Counted from the stretch's first letter, positions 48,469 to 58,580 are shown. The stretch: DNA of 64,000 nt from Bacillus sp. Marseille-Q3570 (GCF_946151055.1 NZ_CAMGYZ010000008.1:124001-188000), one strand, 5' to 3'. Program-made: numbers and translations. The notes: generated by a model not told the origin, from the letters alone.

Positions 48469-48729
48469 ATGGAAATATTAAAAGTTTCAGCAAAGTCCAA
48501 TCCAAATTCTGTAGCTGGCGCATTAGCCGGAGTCCTCCGTGAAAGAGGGGCAGCCGAAATCCAGGCAATCGGTGCTGGCGCCTTGAATCAGGCTGTGAAA
48601 GCAGTAGCTATCGCTCGAGGATTTGTAGCACCCAGTGGAGTTGACCTCATTTGTATCCCTGCATTTACAGATATCTTGATTGAGGGTGAAGAAAGAACCG
48701 CAATCAAGTTGATCGTTGAACCAAGATGA
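48469..48729 (+). CDS. spoVS: Stage V sporulation protein S
   Basis: 86-residue Alba-like protein needed for normal spore coat and septation timing in B. subtilis. Sequence MEILKVSAKSNPNSVAGALA and IQAIGAGALNQAVKAVAIARG is nearly invariant across Bacillaceae. RBS ataaggagg upstream of the ATG; sigma-H promoter just before. Own terminator. Confidence 0.99.
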   Translation: MEILKVSAKSNPNSVAGALAGVLRERGAAEIQAIGAGALNQAVKAVAIARGFVAPSGVDLICIPAFTDILIEGEERTAIKLIVEPR

Positions 48730-48737
48730 TGATGTGT

Positions 48738-48776
48738 GAGGCCTGTTTGTTCTAATGGACAAACAGGCTTTTTGCA
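48738..48776 (+). terminator. Terminator of spoVS
   Basis: GCCTGTTTGT pairs with ACAAACAGGC around a short loop and is followed by tttttgc. Confidence 0.9.
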
Positions 48777-49085
48777 TATGTTGCATTGCAATATTGGTGA
48801 AGTGACCACCAATTCGCACACCACTGCATCAATTCTTTTGTTACAGCCTCTTTGTCAGTCTTCCAGTGATTAAACAGTTAGCTTCCTCTTTTCGTTTACC
48901 CGAAAAGGGTGGGGAAACTTAATGATATTTAAGGAAAGAAAGGTTTTCAATCTAGCATGTTTGCATATATCATTGTATGTATAGTAGGATTCTTGTCCAA
49001 AATGGAATACTGGAACTCGCTTGGCACCTGCTCGTCATATGGGACCAAGTTTTTTCAAGTTTCAATGGATAAGTTCATCATTTAC
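48777..49085. other. Non-coding gap between spoVS and the dipeptidase gene
   Basis: The only structure I see is a hairpin, CTTTTCG (48888-48894) with CGAAAAG (48901-48907), without a U tail. No known riboswitch motif was recognised and no clear promoter. Confidence 0.4.
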
Positions 49086-49099
49086 TAAGGAGGTACATA

Positions 49100-50023
49100 A
49101 TGAAAATATTCGACGCCCATTGTGACGCGTTATTGAAGCTATGGCGAGATCCTCAGTTGACATTTTCTGATTCTGACCATCTCCAAGTCTCTTACCCTGG
49201 TTTAAAAGAAGCGGGAGCGAAAGTTCAATGTTTCGCCGTTTTCGTACCAGAGGAAGTGGTCGGGGATGCAAGATTTCAGGCTGCTATTGAAATGATTGAC
49301 ATCTTTTACGAAAAGATCGTAAAGCCTTATCCTGATTTGAAGCTGATCCAAACAAAGGAAGACATCTCTTTACTTGGTGAAGATGATATCGGGGTGATGC
49401 TCACACTAGAGGGCTGTGGACCGGTTGCGAATGACCTCTCGAGGCTGCGCACGTTACTTCATCTTGGTGTTCGTTCTGTAGGACTTACGTGGAACTTCGC
49501 CAATGATCTTGCAGATGGCGTTCGTGAAATAAGGCAAACGGGACTATCAAACCTGGGGAAAGAAGCTGTTTCTCTCCTTGATGAGGAAAAAGTTTGGACA
49601 GATGTCTCCCATCTGGCCGAAGCTGGGTTTTGGGATGTGATGGAGTTGACAGATTACGTCATTGCTTCACATTCGAACGTGAAGAAACTATGTAACCATC
49701 CGAGGAATCTGAATGATCGCCAAATCAAGGCTTTGATTGAAAAAGATGCGGTGATGGGGATAACGTTCGTCCCGTATTTCCTGAAAACCCGTTCACCGGT
49801 TCGGATCACAGAAATCCTCAAGCATATCGATTATGTCGCTTCATTAGGCGGTGTGAATAACATCGGTTTTGGCTCAGACTTCGACGGAATCTCTGAAACA
49901 GTCGTTGGCCTGGATACCTATTTCGGGTATGAGATGCTGATCAACGAATTGCAGAAGCATTTTTCTGAAGCGCATGTCAGAGGTTTCTGCTTTGATAATT
50001 TCAATAGAAGGATAAATTTTTAG
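49100..50023 (+). CDS. Membrane (renal-type) dipeptidase, peptidase family M19
   Basis: 307-residue zinc dipeptidase. The metal ligands expected in M19 are visible: IFDAHCDAL at the N-terminus (H-x-D), LTLEGCGPV (Glu), DVSHLAEAGFWDV and IASHSNVKKL (His), and GFGSDFDGI near the end. No signal peptide, so cytoplasmic. RBS ctaaggagg upstream of the ATG. The gene is typical between spoVS and the korAB genes in Bacillaceae other than B. subtilis. Substrate unknown. Confidence 0.93.
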   Translation: MKIFDAHCDALLKLWRDPQLTFSDSDHLQVSYPGLKEAGAKVQCFAVFVPEEVVGDARFQAAIEMIDIFYEKIVKPYPDLKLIQTKEDISLLGEDDIGVMLTLEGCGPVANDLSRLRTLLHLGVRSVGLTWNFANDLADGVREIRQTGLSNLGKEAVSLLDEEKVWTDVSHLAEAGFWDVMELTDYVIASHSNVKKLCNHPRNLNDRQIKALIEKDAVMGITFVPYFLKTRSPVRITEILKHIDYVASLGGVNNIGFGSDFDGISETVVGLDTYFGYEMLINELQKHFSEAHVRGFCFDNFNRRINF

Positions 50024-50224
50024 TAAATTTCCAATAGTCCAATGAATGGAAGAATTTTTCGGTAGAATACTTGCATTTTTATAGTGTTAGGTCTATTATT
50101 GTAGACGTTATAAATCATTTTTCTTCCCAAATTTCAGAGGCTTTTTACTCGGAGGATTTGGTTGAAAAAATACATCTATATGATTGAAATATTGATTGGA
50201 ACAATTAAAGGGGTGGAGTTTCAA

Positions 50225-51961
50225 ATGGTAGATCAACTTTCATGGAAAGTTGGCGGACAGCAAGGTGAAGGAATCGATAGTACTGGTGAGGTCTTTTCCC
50301 TTGCACAAAACCGATTAGGTTATTATCTGTATACATACCGTCACTTTTCGTCACGTATCAAAGGAGGTCACACGAACAACAAGATTCGTGTTTCCACGAA
50401 AGAGATCGGTGCTGTATCGGATGAATTGGATATCTTGGTCGCATTCGATCAGGAAACGATCGACGTAAACTATCATGAGTTGCACGCAGAAGGATTGATC
50501 ATTGCAGACGCAAAATTCAACCCGACTGCACCTGAAGATTGCAAAGCCAAGTTGTATGCGGTTCCATTTACTGAGATTGCGAATGAATTAGGGACTTCTT
50601 TGATGAAAAACATGGTTGCCATTGGTGCGACAAGTGCGATTCTTGGCCAATCTACAGAAGAATACCGTGAAATCGTCCAGGAAGTCTACGGACGTAAAGG
50701 TGAAAAAGTAGTCGAGAAGAACATGGAAGCGCTGCGTCAGGGTGCAGAGTATTTCAATGAGCAAGCAGGAGGCCCGATTGAACGTCTCCAGCTTGAAAAA
50801 GCTGACGGTAAGAAGCGTATGTTCATGATCGGGAATGATGCGATTTCTTTAGGCTTCTTGGTTGGTGGCGTACGTTTCATGTCTGCATATCCGATTACAC
50901 CAGCATCAGAAATCATGGAATATATGATTAAACATCTTCCTAAGTATGGTGGTACTGTCATCCAAACGGAAGATGAAATCGCAGCTGCGACGATGGCGAT
51001 CGGCGCTAACTATGCTGGAGTACGTACGATCACTGCATCAGCGGGACCTGGCCTTTCACTGATGATGGAATCAATCGGTCTTTCTGGTATCACAGAAACT
51101 CCACTTGTAATCGTAGATACACAACGTGGCGGCCCATCTACTGGTCTGCCGACAAAGCAGGAGCAATCTGATTTGATGGCGATGATCTACGGCACTCATG
51201 GCGAGATTCCTAAGGTCGTCATAGCACCGAGTACTGCTGAAGAAGCCTTCCATGATGCTGTAGAAGCATTGAACATCGCAGAAGAATATCAATGTCCTGT
51301 AATCGTGTTGTCCGATTTGCAGCTTTCACTTGGTAAGCAAACGGTTCAACCGCTAGACTACAGTAAGACAGAAATTCGCCGTGGCAAACTCCAGACCGAG
51401 GAATTGCCAGAGCTTGAAGCGAAAGAGTACTTCAAACGTTATGAAGTCACTGAAGATGGTGTGTCACCGCGTGTAACTCCTGGCATGAAGAATGGGATCC
51501 ATCACGTGACTGGTGTGGAACATGATCAAACAGGGAAACCATCTGAAGTAGCGGAAAACCGTCAGGCTCAAATGGATAAACGAAATCGGAAACTTGAGAA
51601 TTTGAAGTTCCATAATCCAGTGTACAAAAATGCGAAACATGAGGAAGCGGATGTCCTCGTGGTCGGTTTCAACTCTACAAGAGGAGCAATCGAAGAGATG
51701 ATGCCTCGTTTAGAAGAAGATGGAATCAAAGTCAATCATGCGCATGTACGTCTGATTCACCCGTTCCCGACAAAAGAAATGCAGGAAATGGTCGACTCTG
51801 CTAAGAAAGTTATCGTCGTTGAAAATAACTCGACCGGTCAACTTGCAAATATCATGAAGATGAATCTTGGGAATCTGGATAAGATCAACAACGTCTTGAA
51901 ATACAACGGGAACCCATTCCTACCTTCAGAAATCTACACGAAATGCAAGGAGCTGGTATAG
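50225..51961 (+). CDS. korA: 2-oxoacid:ferredoxin/acceptor oxidoreductase, alpha (fused gamma-alpha) subunit
   Basis: 578 residues. The N-terminal gamma domain (WKVGGQQGEGIDSTGEVF) is fused to the alpha pyrimidine-binding domain (SAYPITPASEIMEYM, TEDEIAAATMAIGANYAG). Together with KorB it oxidatively decarboxylates a 2-oxoacid, by family 2-oxoglutarate, to an acyl-CoA. I start at the ATG at 50225 with aaaggggtgg upstream; the frame is open 21 codons earlier from a TTG but homologues begin here. Directly followed by korB with no gap. Confidence 0.93.
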   Translation: MVDQLSWKVGGQQGEGIDSTGEVFSLAQNRLGYYLYTYRHFSSRIKGGHTNNKIRVSTKEIGAVSDELDILVAFDQETIDVNYHELHAEGLIIADAKFNPTAPEDCKAKLYAVPFTEIANELGTSLMKNMVAIGATSAILGQSTEEYREIVQEVYGRKGEKVVEKNMEALRQGAEYFNEQAGGPIERLQLEKADGKKRMFMIGNDAISLGFLVGGVRFMSAYPITPASEIMEYMIKHLPKYGGTVIQTEDEIAAATMAIGANYAGVRTITASAGPGLSLMMESIGLSGITETPLVIVDTQRGGPSTGLPTKQEQSDLMAMIYGTHGEIPKVVIAPSTAEEAFHDAVEALNIAEEYQCPVIVLSDLQLSLGKQTVQPLDYSKTEIRRGKLQTEELPELEAKEYFKRYEVTEDGVSPRVTPGMKNGIHHVTGVEHDQTGKPSEVAENRQAQMDKRNRKLENLKFHNPVYKNAKHEEADVLVVGFNSTRGAIEEMMPRLEEDGIKVNHAHVRLIHPFPTKEMQEMVDSAKKVIVVENNSTGQLANIMKMNLGNLDKINNVLKYNGNPFLPSEIYTKCKELV

Positions 51962-52828
51962 ATGGCAACATTCAAAGATTTTCGTAACCAAGTAAAACCA
52001 AACTGGTGTCCAGGTTGTGGAGATTTCTCGGTGCAAGCTGCAATCCAGCGTGCGGCTGCTAATATCGGCTTAGAGCCGGATGATCTTGCAGTCGTTTCTG
52101 GTATTGGATGTTCCGGTCGTATTTCAGGTTACATCAATTCTTATGGATTCCATGGGATTCATGGCCGTTCATTACCGATCGCGCAAGGCGTGAAAATGGC
52201 GAATCGCGATTTGACTGTCATCGCATCTGGTGGCGATGGGGATGGATTTGCAATTGGTATGGGTCATACAATACATGCCATCCGTCGAAATATCGATGTG
52301 ACATACATTGTCATGGATAACCAGATCTATGGATTGACGAAAGGACAAACGTCTCCTCGATCTGAATTTGGATTCAAGACGAAGAGCACACCCGAAGGAT
52401 CAGTTGAATCTTCCATTTCAATCATGGAAACTGCATTGACTGCTGGGGCAACCTTTGTTGCACAGAGCTTCTCAAGTGATTTGAAGGAATTAACTTCATT
52501 GATCGAACAAGGAATGCAGCATAAAGGATTCTCGCTGATCAACGTATTCAGTCCTTGTGTTACCTACAATAAAGTGAATACGTACGATTGGTTTAAAGAA
52601 AATCTCGTCAGCCTGGCTGATGTGGAGAATTATGATTCTTCAAACCGGATGATTGCGATGCAAACGCTTATGGAGAACAATGGTCTTGTGAAAGGTTTGA
52701 TTTACCAGGATAAGAATAAGAAATCTTATCAGGAACTCGCACATGGTTACAGTGAGACGGCATTATCCAAAGCAGACTTGAGCATTGATGATAAGCAATT
52801 CGAGGAATTGATTTCCGAGTTTATGTAA
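51962..52828 (+). CDS. korB: 2-oxoacid:ferredoxin/acceptor oxidoreductase, beta subunit (TPP-binding)
   Basis: 288 residues. Cys motif WCPGCGDFS at the N-terminus, probably an Fe-S or zinc ligand; GIGCSGRISGYINS; the thiamine diphosphate motif SGGDGDGFAIGMGH near 88 with VMDNQIYGLTKGQTSP. ATG immediately follows the korA TAG. No dedicated delta (ferredoxin) subunit is next to it, so a separate ferredoxin is needed. A terminator follows. Confidence 0.95.
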   Translation: MATFKDFRNQVKPNWCPGCGDFSVQAAIQRAAANIGLEPDDLAVVSGIGCSGRISGYINSYGFHGIHGRSLPIAQGVKMANRDLTVIASGGDGDGFAIGMGHTIHAIRRNIDVTYIVMDNQIYGLTKGQTSPRSEFGFKTKSTPEGSVESSISIMETALTAGATFVAQSFSSDLKELTSLIEQGMQHKGFSLINVFSPCVTYNKVNTYDWFKENLVSLADVENYDSSNRMIAMQTLMENNGLVKGLIYQDKNKKSYQELAHGYSETALSKADLSIDDKQFEELISEFM

Positions 52829-52837
52829 GAATTAAAG

Positions 52838-52873
52838 ACTGAACCTCATCCGGACCGGGTGGGGTTTTTTTAA
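52838..52873 (+). terminator. Terminator of korAB
   Basis: AACCTCATCCGG and CCGGGTGGGGTT pair with a few wobble or mismatched positions, followed by ttttttaat. Confidence 0.82.
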
Positions 52874-52879
52874 TCTTAC

Positions 52880-52972
52880 ACTTGAAGAAAGTATATAAAA
52901 CTTTCTTCAGTATTAACGCTAATCCTGCACCAAAGGCTTGGCTTCGCTGCGCTAAGTTTTCTTTAGGATTTG
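52880..52972 (-). repeat. Partial copy of the MITE-like family (inverted)
   Basis: Contains GAAGAAAGT-atataaa-ACTTTCTTC (a hairpin), then AAAGGCTTGG and AAGTTTTCTTTA, which match in order the reverse complement of the right part of the elements at 28373, 34914 and 45067. The outer ends are missing. The rest of this 430-base gap (52973-53187) has nothing recognisable. Confidence 0.65.
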
Positions 52973-53187
52973 TTAAATAATACTGGTGAGTTGTTAACTC
53001 AGTTTGATTGAAACGAAATTTGCATATACTCATGCATAAAAGCGAGTGAATTGGTGAGACATAACATAGCCTTGAATAGCTAATTATAAAACTAAATGAG
53101 GAATGTATAGTTTCCGCAACAGAATTGCAAAATGAATAAGAGACTTCCATCCGTTATAACAGTATGTTTCTCTCAGGTGGACACACC

Positions 53188-53216
53188 TTTACTACTTTTT
53201 GTTGGCATGATACAAT
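53188..53216 (+). promoter_or_regulatory. Putative sigma-A promoter of tdh-kbl
   Basis: TTTACT (53188-53193), 17 bases, TACAAT (53211-53216), 42 bases before the tdh start. Confidence 0.45.
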
Positions 53217-53258
53217 TTCAGAGGGAAATTATTTGTTAAGTTTAAAGGAGTGTTCATC

Positions 53259-54299
53259 TTGGAAGGAAAAATGAAGGCGATTGTAAAACACCATCGCGGC
53301 AAAGGTGCTAAGCTAGAGATGGTCGATATCCCTCAAATAAAAAAAGATGAAGTATTGATCAAAGTAAAAGCAACTTCTATTTGTGGCACAGATGTACATA
53401 TTTATGCATGGGATGAATGGTCAGCAAGCCGTGTGAATCCGCCGTATGTATTCGGGCATGAATTTGCAGGGGAAGTCGTTGAAATTGGTGAAGATGTAAC
53501 TAATGTGAGAATTGGTGACTCCGTTTCTGCTGAGACTCACATCGTTTGTGGAGAATGCCCGCAATGCCTGACGGGTAATGCGCATATTTGTCGTAATACG
53601 AAAATCATCGGTGTCGATATCGATGGATGTTTTGCGGAATACGTAGCACTCCCAGCTAAAAACTTATGGGTAAATGACCCGGAGCTTCCGTTGGCAGTCG
53701 GTTCTGTTCAAGAGCCGATGGGAAATGCTGTTCATACAGTTCTTGCTGGTGATGTTGCAGGCAGAACTGTCGCGATAATCGGTTGCGGTCCTATCGGACT
53801 AATGGCTGTGGGAGTCGCAAAAGCAGCTGGAGCTTCACAGGTGATTGCATATGACCTGAATGAATATCGTCTGGATCTCGCAAAAGAAATGGGAGCGACG
53901 ACTACTGTCAACTCGAAAGAACAAAAACCTGTCGAAGTGGCTATGAGCCTGACAGATGGAAACGGTGTAGAGGTCGTGTGTGAAATGTCTGGACATCCTG
54001 CAGCGATCGATCAAGGCTTCAAGATGCTTACGAATGGTGGCCGCATGGCGATCTTAAGTCTTCCTGTAAAACCCGTTGAAGTCGACATCACAAATGATAT
54101 CGTTTTCAAAGGGATCACTGTCCAGGGAATCACCGGACGGAAGATGTTCGAAACATGGCGTCAGGTTGCAGGTCTATTAGGTTCAGGTCAAGTTGATGTC
54201 GAAAAGATGATTACACATGAATTCCCATTAGAAGACTTTGAAAAAGGTTTCGACTTGATGCTTCAGGGCAAATGTGGAAAAGTGGTATTGAAACCATAA
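53259..54299 (+). CDS. tdh: L-threonine 3-dehydrogenase
   Basis: Zinc medium-chain dehydrogenase oxidising threonine to 2-amino-3-ketobutyrate; 346 residues. Catalytic-zinc region TSICGTDVHIY and FGHEFAGEV; structural-zinc loop with four cysteines in CGECPQCLTGNAHIC; NAD-binding GCGPIGLMAVGVAKAAG. I start at the TTG at 53259 (eight bases after aaaggag) because the downstream ATG at 53271 is badly spaced and B. subtilis Tdh has a comparable extension before MKA. 49 bases upstream of kbl, its pathway partner. Confidence 0.95.
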   Translation: MEGKMKAIVKHHRGKGAKLEMVDIPQIKKDEVLIKVKATSICGTDVHIYAWDEWSASRVNPPYVFGHEFAGEVVEIGEDVTNVRIGDSVSAETHIVCGECPQCLTGNAHICRNTKIIGVDIDGCFAEYVALPAKNLWVNDPELPLAVGSVQEPMGNAVHTVLAGDVAGRTVAIIGCGPIGLMAVGVAKAAGASQVIAYDLNEYRLDLAKEMGATTTVNSKEQKPVEVAMSLTDGNGVEVVCEMSGHPAAIDQGFKMLTNGGRMAILSLPVKPVEVDITNDIVFKGITVQGITGRKMFETWRQVAGLLGSGQVDVEKMITHEFPLEDFEKGFDLMLQGKCGKVVLKP

Positions 54300-54348
54300 G
54301 AATTTGGAAAATGATTCAGCAATTAAATAATGACAGGAGGAATTACCA

Positions 54349-55527
54349 GTGAAAGGTTTTGAGTATCTCCAAAAAGAACTTGATGAAATGAAGTCAGAAG
54401 GTGTATTTCGTGAATTGATCCCTCTCGAATCCGAACAGGGTTCACGTGTGGTGATCAAAGGAAAAGAAGTCATCCAGCTTTCCTCAAACAACTACTTAGG
54501 TCTGACCGACCATCCTCGTATGAAGCAAGCTGCATTGGATGCAGTAGAAAAGTACGGTGTAGGTACTGGATCTGTACGGACGATTGCGGGTACTTTGGCG
54601 ATGCATGAGGAATACGAAAAGAAGCTTGCAGAATTCAAGCATACAGAAGCTGCCCTTGTATTCCAATCAGGTTTTACAACGAACCAGGGTGTTCTTTCTT
54701 CAATTCTTACAAAAGAAGATGTCGTCATATCCGATGAATTGAATCACGCATCAATCATCGATGGAATTCGTTTGACGAAGGCAGATAGAAAGATCTACAA
54801 TCACGTTGATGTAGAAGATCTTGAACGTGCATTGAAAGAATCCTCTGAATACCGTGTCCGTCTTGTCGTGACAGACGGTGTGTTTTCAATGGACGGAAAT
54901 ATTGCGCCACTTCCTGATATTGTAAAGCTTTGTGAAAAATACGATGCCATCCTGATGGTTGATGATGCCCACTCTAGTGGTGTCCTTGGCCGTAATGGGC
55001 GTGGATCGATCGATCATTTCGACTTGAACGGACGCGTACATATTCAAGTTGGAACATTAAGCAAAGCGATTGGTGTCCTGGGTGGTTACGTCGCTAGTAC
55101 ACAAGCTTTGAGAGATTATCTGATCCATAAAGGTCGTCCTTTCTTGTTCAGTACATCTCATCCTCCTGCAGTAACAGCAGCATGTTCAGCAGCGATCGAT
55201 GTGCTTTTAGAAGAACCCGAACTCATTGATAAGTTATGGGACAATGCAAAATTCTTCAAGGACGGATTGCAGAAGCTCGGGTTTGATACTGGTAAGAGTG
55301 AAACGCCGATTACCCCTGTTGTTGTAGGAGATGCTGCACTAGCCCATAAATTATCGGATAAACTGTTCGAATTTGGTGTTTTTGCTCAAGGTATCGGATT
55401 CCCTACTGTTGCAAAAGGATCCGCACGTGTGCGTACCATTGTGACTGCCCAGCATTCAAAAGATGATTTGCAGGAAGCGCTTGATGCTTTTGAGAAGGCT
55501 GGTAAAGAACTGAATATCATTAAATAA
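54349..55527 (+). CDS. kbl: Glycine C-acetyltransferase (2-amino-3-ketobutyrate CoA ligase)
   Basis: PLP enzyme splitting 2-amino-3-ketobutyrate with CoA into glycine and acetyl-CoA; 392 residues. Alpha-oxoamine synthase features: [25 protein letters not shown], and the PLP lysine in [17 protein letters not shown] start with gacaggagg upstream. Forms the threonine-degradation pair with tdh. A shared bidirectional terminator lies between it and the opposite-strand gene downstream. Confidence 0.96.
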   Translation: MKGFEYLQKELDEMKSEGVFRELIPLESEQGSRVVIKGKEVIQLSSNNYLGLTDHPRMKQAALDAVEKYGVGTGSVRTIAGTLAMHEEYEKKLAEFKHTEAALVFQSGFTTNQGVLSSILTKEDVVISDELNHASIIDGIRLTKADRKIYNHVDVEDLERALKESSEYRVRLVVTDGVFSMDGNIAPLPDIVKLCEKYDAILMVDDAHSSGVLGRNGRGSIDHFDLNGRVHIQVGTLSKAIGVLGGYVASTQALRDYLIHKGRPFLFSTSHPPAVTAACSAAIDVLLEEPELIDKLWDNAKFFKDGLQKLGFDTGKSETPITPVVVGDAALAHKLSDKLFEFGVFAQGIGFPTVAKGSARVRTIVTAQHSKDDLQEALDAFEKAGKELNIIK

Positions 55528-55563
55528 GGTGTTTTTAGAAAACACACTAAAACAAAATCAAAG

Positions 55564-55616
55564 AGGCTGTTCCAAAAAGAGTGTCAGACACCTTATGGAA
55601 CAGCCTCTTTATGACT
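55564..55616. terminator. Bidirectional terminator between kbl and the DUF3189 gene
   Basis: AAAGAGGCTGTTCC pairs perfectly with GGAACAGCCTCTTT around a 21-base loop, with A-rich and T-rich flanks that serve both strands. Confidence 0.85.
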
Positions 55617-55638
55617 TTTTGAATCAATCCTATCTGCT

Positions 55639-56172
55639 CTATGTGGTTCCTTCTGTAGTATAAGTGGCCGTTTGGATCATATTGTTTTCCAGCACTAATA
55701 CACCTGTTCTGGAATTCCGGGCCATATTTCGTGTATGGTCTACTAGTTGGATAATTTGATCATAGGATTGTTTCGCTCCTCTGACCAGTAAAGGGACACC
55801 GATCGTATCGATTTTCAATCGTCGCGAGAATAGTCCCCCAAAAGTCATTGCTAAAGGCACAGTTGGTGACGTGTTCGAAAAAATGATTCTCTCTTTTTCT
55901 TCATTTCTTTCTTGCAATATCAAACTCAGGTTTTTCAAACTTTCTACGACATTTTTGTCATTCCCTCTTCCAAGTGTAAAAACTGAATCCCCGTCTTTGT
56001 CCTTACCATGGAATATGATCCTTCCCATATCAGAGGTTTTCAGCTTATTAAAGTATTTTACATTTAGTATTTGTTCTTTCGTTAAATTTCCAGGAGGCAG
56101 TTGCTCTAAATGATAGGCAGCAGCTAAAGCAGTGGAGTGGGTCCCTCCGTAATCATTGTATATGAAGATCAT
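55639..56172 (-). CDS. DUF3189 family protein
   Basis: 177 residues, starting MIFIYNDYGGTHSTALAAAYHLEQL, a start typical of DUF3189 proteins, with IIFHGKDKDGDSVFTLGRGNDK further on. No signal peptide; a P-loop is not evident. RBS gaggtg upstream on the minus strand. It lies opposite to the surrounding genes, between kbl and miaB. Such proteins occur in spore formers; no function is assigned. Confidence 0.8.
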   Translation of the reverse strand: MIFIYNDYGGTHSTALAAAYHLEQLPPGNLTKEQILNVKYFNKLKTSDMGRIIFHGKDKDGDSVFTLGRGNDKNVVESLKNLSLILQERNEEKERIIFSNTSPTVPLAMTFGGLFSRRLKIDTIGVPLLVRGAKQSYDQIIQLVDHTRNMARNSRTGVLVLENNMIQTATYTTEGTT

Positions 56173-56378
56173 GTTTTCACCTCAAAATCCAGCATACATT
56201 TATTCTGGACAGATGAAAAAAGTTTATTCATTCAAACTACCCTCTGTAGTAGTCATTGTTTGATAAACAAATGCACGTCCTGTACAAGTTAGGGGATTGC
56301 GGAAGTGGGTTAATTCAGTGTAGTGATGTCTAGCTCAACAGCACTATAAGTTCCCACATGGCTCCTCTCTAACTTTTA

Positions 56379-56407
56379 TGGTCAAGCAATCCACTATTTG
56401 TTATAAT
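56379..56407 (+). promoter_or_regulatory. Putative sigma-A promoter of miaB-ymcA
   Basis: TGGTCA (56379-56384), 17 bases, TATAAT (56402-56407), 80 bases before miaB. The -10 is perfect and the -35 is weak. The remaining part of this 314-base gap shows nothing else. Confidence 0.5.
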
Positions 56408-56486
56408 AAACTAGTTATATATATTAACTTGAAAAGACATCCATTATTTCATATACACACTGATTTTGCGGTAAGGAGTGAGACTG

Positions 56487-58007
56487 TTGAAAAAAGATAC
56501 CTCCGTAATCGAAACACCTGAACTTAAGACAGATGAGAAAGATTACTCGAAGTATTTTCAAACAACCTATCAACCCCCTTCGCTGAAGGATGCGAAACGT
56601 CGGGGTAAAGAAAAAGTACAGGTTCATAAAGATTTTATAATCGATGAAGACTTCAAGGATATAGGTAGAGGGAAAAAATTCATGATCCGTACCTACGGTT
56701 GTCAGATGAACGAACATGATACCGAAGTAATGGCAGGAATACTCACGGATATGGGATTTGAATCGACAATGGATACGAATGAAGCGGATGTGATCCTGCT
56801 CAACACATGTGCAATCCGTGAAAATGCAGAAAATAAAGTGTTTGGTGAAATCGGCCATTTGAAGCCGCTGAAGCTTGAAAAGCCTGGACTCATACTGGGA
56901 GTCTGCGGATGTATGTCTCAGGAAGAGTCTGTCGTCAATAAAATCATGCAAAAGCATCAGCATATCGATTTGATTTTCGGAACACACAATATCCACAGAT
57001 TACCACAATTGATCAAAAACGCCGTTTTCAGTAAAGAAATGGTCATTGAGGTTTGGTCGAAAGAAGGGGACATCGTTGAAAACCTGCCGAGAGTCCGTAA
57101 AGGGAATATCAAAGGCTGGGTTAATATCATGTATGGCTGTGACAAGTTCTGCACATACTGTATCGTCCCTTATACGCGAGGAAAGGAAAGAAGCCGGCGT
57201 CCAGAAGACATCATTGAGGAAGTACGCCATCTCGCAAGAAACGGATATCAGGAAATCACATTGCTCGGGCAAAATGTCAATGCGTACGGAAAAGATTTCG
57301 ATGATATGGACTTTGGCCTCGGTGATTTGATGGATGAGATCCGTAAAATCGATATCCCTCGTGTAAGATTTACGACTAGCCACCCGCGAGATTTCGATGA
57401 TCATTTGATTGATGTCCTTGCAAAAGGCGGAAACCTGGTTGAGCATATCCACTTGCCGGTCCAACACGGCAGTTCTGAAGTGTTGAAGTTGATGGCGCGT
57501 AAATATTCCCGGGAGCACTACATGGAACTTGTCCATAAGATCAAGGACAAGATCCCGGATGCAGTTTTTACAACGGATATCATCGTCGGATTCCCGAATG
57601 AGACAGATGAACAATTCGAAGAGACATTATCGCTTGTGAAAGAGGTCGAATACGATATGGCTTTCACGTTCATCTATTCGCCACGTGATGGTACGCCAGC
57701 TGCAAAAATGAAAGACAACGTACCGATGGAAGTGAAAAAAGAACGTCTGCAGCGTTTGAATAGTGTCATGAATGAAATCTTTTTGAAGAAGAACAAGGCA
57801 TTAGAAGGAAAATTGGTCGAGGTTCTTGTTGAAGGTGAAAGTAAGAAGGATCCGGATGTTCTGGCAGGCTATACGAGAACGAATAAACTGGTACACTTCA
57901 AAGGACCAAAATCATTGATCGGTAAACTCGTCAATGTGAAGGTGACAGATCCTAAAACATGGAGTCTCAATGGAGAGCTTGTAGAAACGGCAGGGGTGAA
58001 AGTGTAA
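56487..58007 (+). CDS. miaB: tRNA-2-methylthio-N6-dimethylallyladenosine synthase MiaB
   Basis: Radical SAM methylthiotransferase modifying A37 of tRNAs; 506 residues. N-terminal Fe-S domain ([39 protein letters not shown]), radical SAM cluster motif GCDKFCTYC near 217, and a C-terminal TRAM domain ([13 protein letters not shown]). I start at the TTG at 56487, eight bases after taaggag; the in-frame GTG at 56478 lies inside that SD. Its stop overlaps the ymcA start (TAATG). Confidence 0.97.
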   Translation: MKKDTSVIETPELKTDEKDYSKYFQTTYQPPSLKDAKRRGKEKVQVHKDFIIDEDFKDIGRGKKFMIRTYGCQMNEHDTEVMAGILTDMGFESTMDTNEADVILLNTCAIRENAENKVFGEIGHLKPLKLEKPGLILGVCGCMSQEESVVNKIMQKHQHIDLIFGTHNIHRLPQLIKNAVFSKEMVIEVWSKEGDIVENLPRVRKGNIKGWVNIMYGCDKFCTYCIVPYTRGKERSRRPEDIIEEVRHLARNGYQEITLLGQNVNAYGKDFDDMDFGLGDLMDEIRKIDIPRVRFTTSHPRDFDDHLIDVLAKGGNLVEHIHLPVQHGSSEVLKLMARKYSREHYMELVHKIKDKIPDAVFTTDIIVGFPNETDEQFEETLSLVKEVEYDMAFTFIYSPRDGTPAAKMKDNVPMEVKKERLQRLNSVMNEIFLKKNKALEGKLVEVLVEGESKKDPDVLAGYTRTNKLVHFKGPKSLIGKLVNVKVTDPKTWSLNGELVETAGVKV

Positions 58008-58426
58008 TGGCACAATATACTAGGAAACAAGTGATTGAAAAAGCAGAAGAGCTTGCAAAAATGATTTCCTCTACAGAAGAAGTGGATTTCTTCAAACAGG
58101 CAGAAGAAAAGATCAACGAAAACGATAAGGTCCAGAAGTTGATCGGTAAAATAAAAATGTATCAGCAAGAAGCGGTCAATCTCCAGCATTATCAAAAACA
58201 TGAAGCATTGAAAAAAGTGGAGGACAAGCTTGAAAGTCTTCATGCTGAGGTTGATGCGATTCCGATCGTCATGGAGTTCAAGCAATCCCAAACAGACGTG
58301 AACGACCTCCTACAGTTAGTCACGTCGACAATTTCGAATACAGTGACAAACGAAATCATCCGTGAAACTGACGGTGATCAATTAAAAGGAATGACTGGAT
58401 CAGCAGTTAAACACAATCGATATTGA
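58007..58426 (+). CDS. ymcA: YmcA (RicA), RNase Y specificity/accessory factor
   Basis: 139-residue helical protein of the YlbF/YmcA family; with YlbF and YaaT it forms the Y-complex that helps RNase Y process mRNAs and affects competence and biofilm formation. Recognisable segment EEVDFFKQAEEKINENDKVQ. The ATG overlaps the miaB stop codon, indicating coupling; the longer open frame upstream runs inside miaB and is ignored. A terminator follows, and then the B. subtilis gene order ends: cotE is not next. Confidence 0.95.
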   Translation: MAQYTRKQVIEKAEELAKMISSTEEVDFFKQAEEKINENDKVQKLIGKIKMYQQEAVNLQHYQKHEALKKVEDKLESLHAEVDAIPIVMEFKQSQTDVNDLLQLVTSTISNTVTNEIIRETDGDQLKGMTGSAVKHNRY

Positions 58427-58433
58427 TTATATT

Positions 58434-58469
58434 AAGCGGTGCGACTGATGCATCGCTTTTTATTTTTGT
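58434..58469 (+). terminator. Terminator of miaB-ymcA
   Basis: AAGCGgTGC pairs with GCAtCGCTT around a gactgat loop, then tttatttttg. Confidence 0.85.
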
Positions 58470-58580
58470 AATTAACTGGTGACCAAGTTTTCTTTACCTG
58501 AATTTCTGCTCAGAGTATAATAAATCCTTTGAAAAGATAAGCTAAAAATATTACTGCTCCACGATCGGAGGATGTTTTTT

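Noticed and set aside
48882-48915. Riboswitch upstream of the dipeptidase gene
   Set aside because: A single seven-bp hairpin without conserved aptamer motifs or a following terminator.
58481-58500. Short accaagttttctttac similarity to the element family
   Set aside because: Only about 15 bases match; too little to call a fragment.
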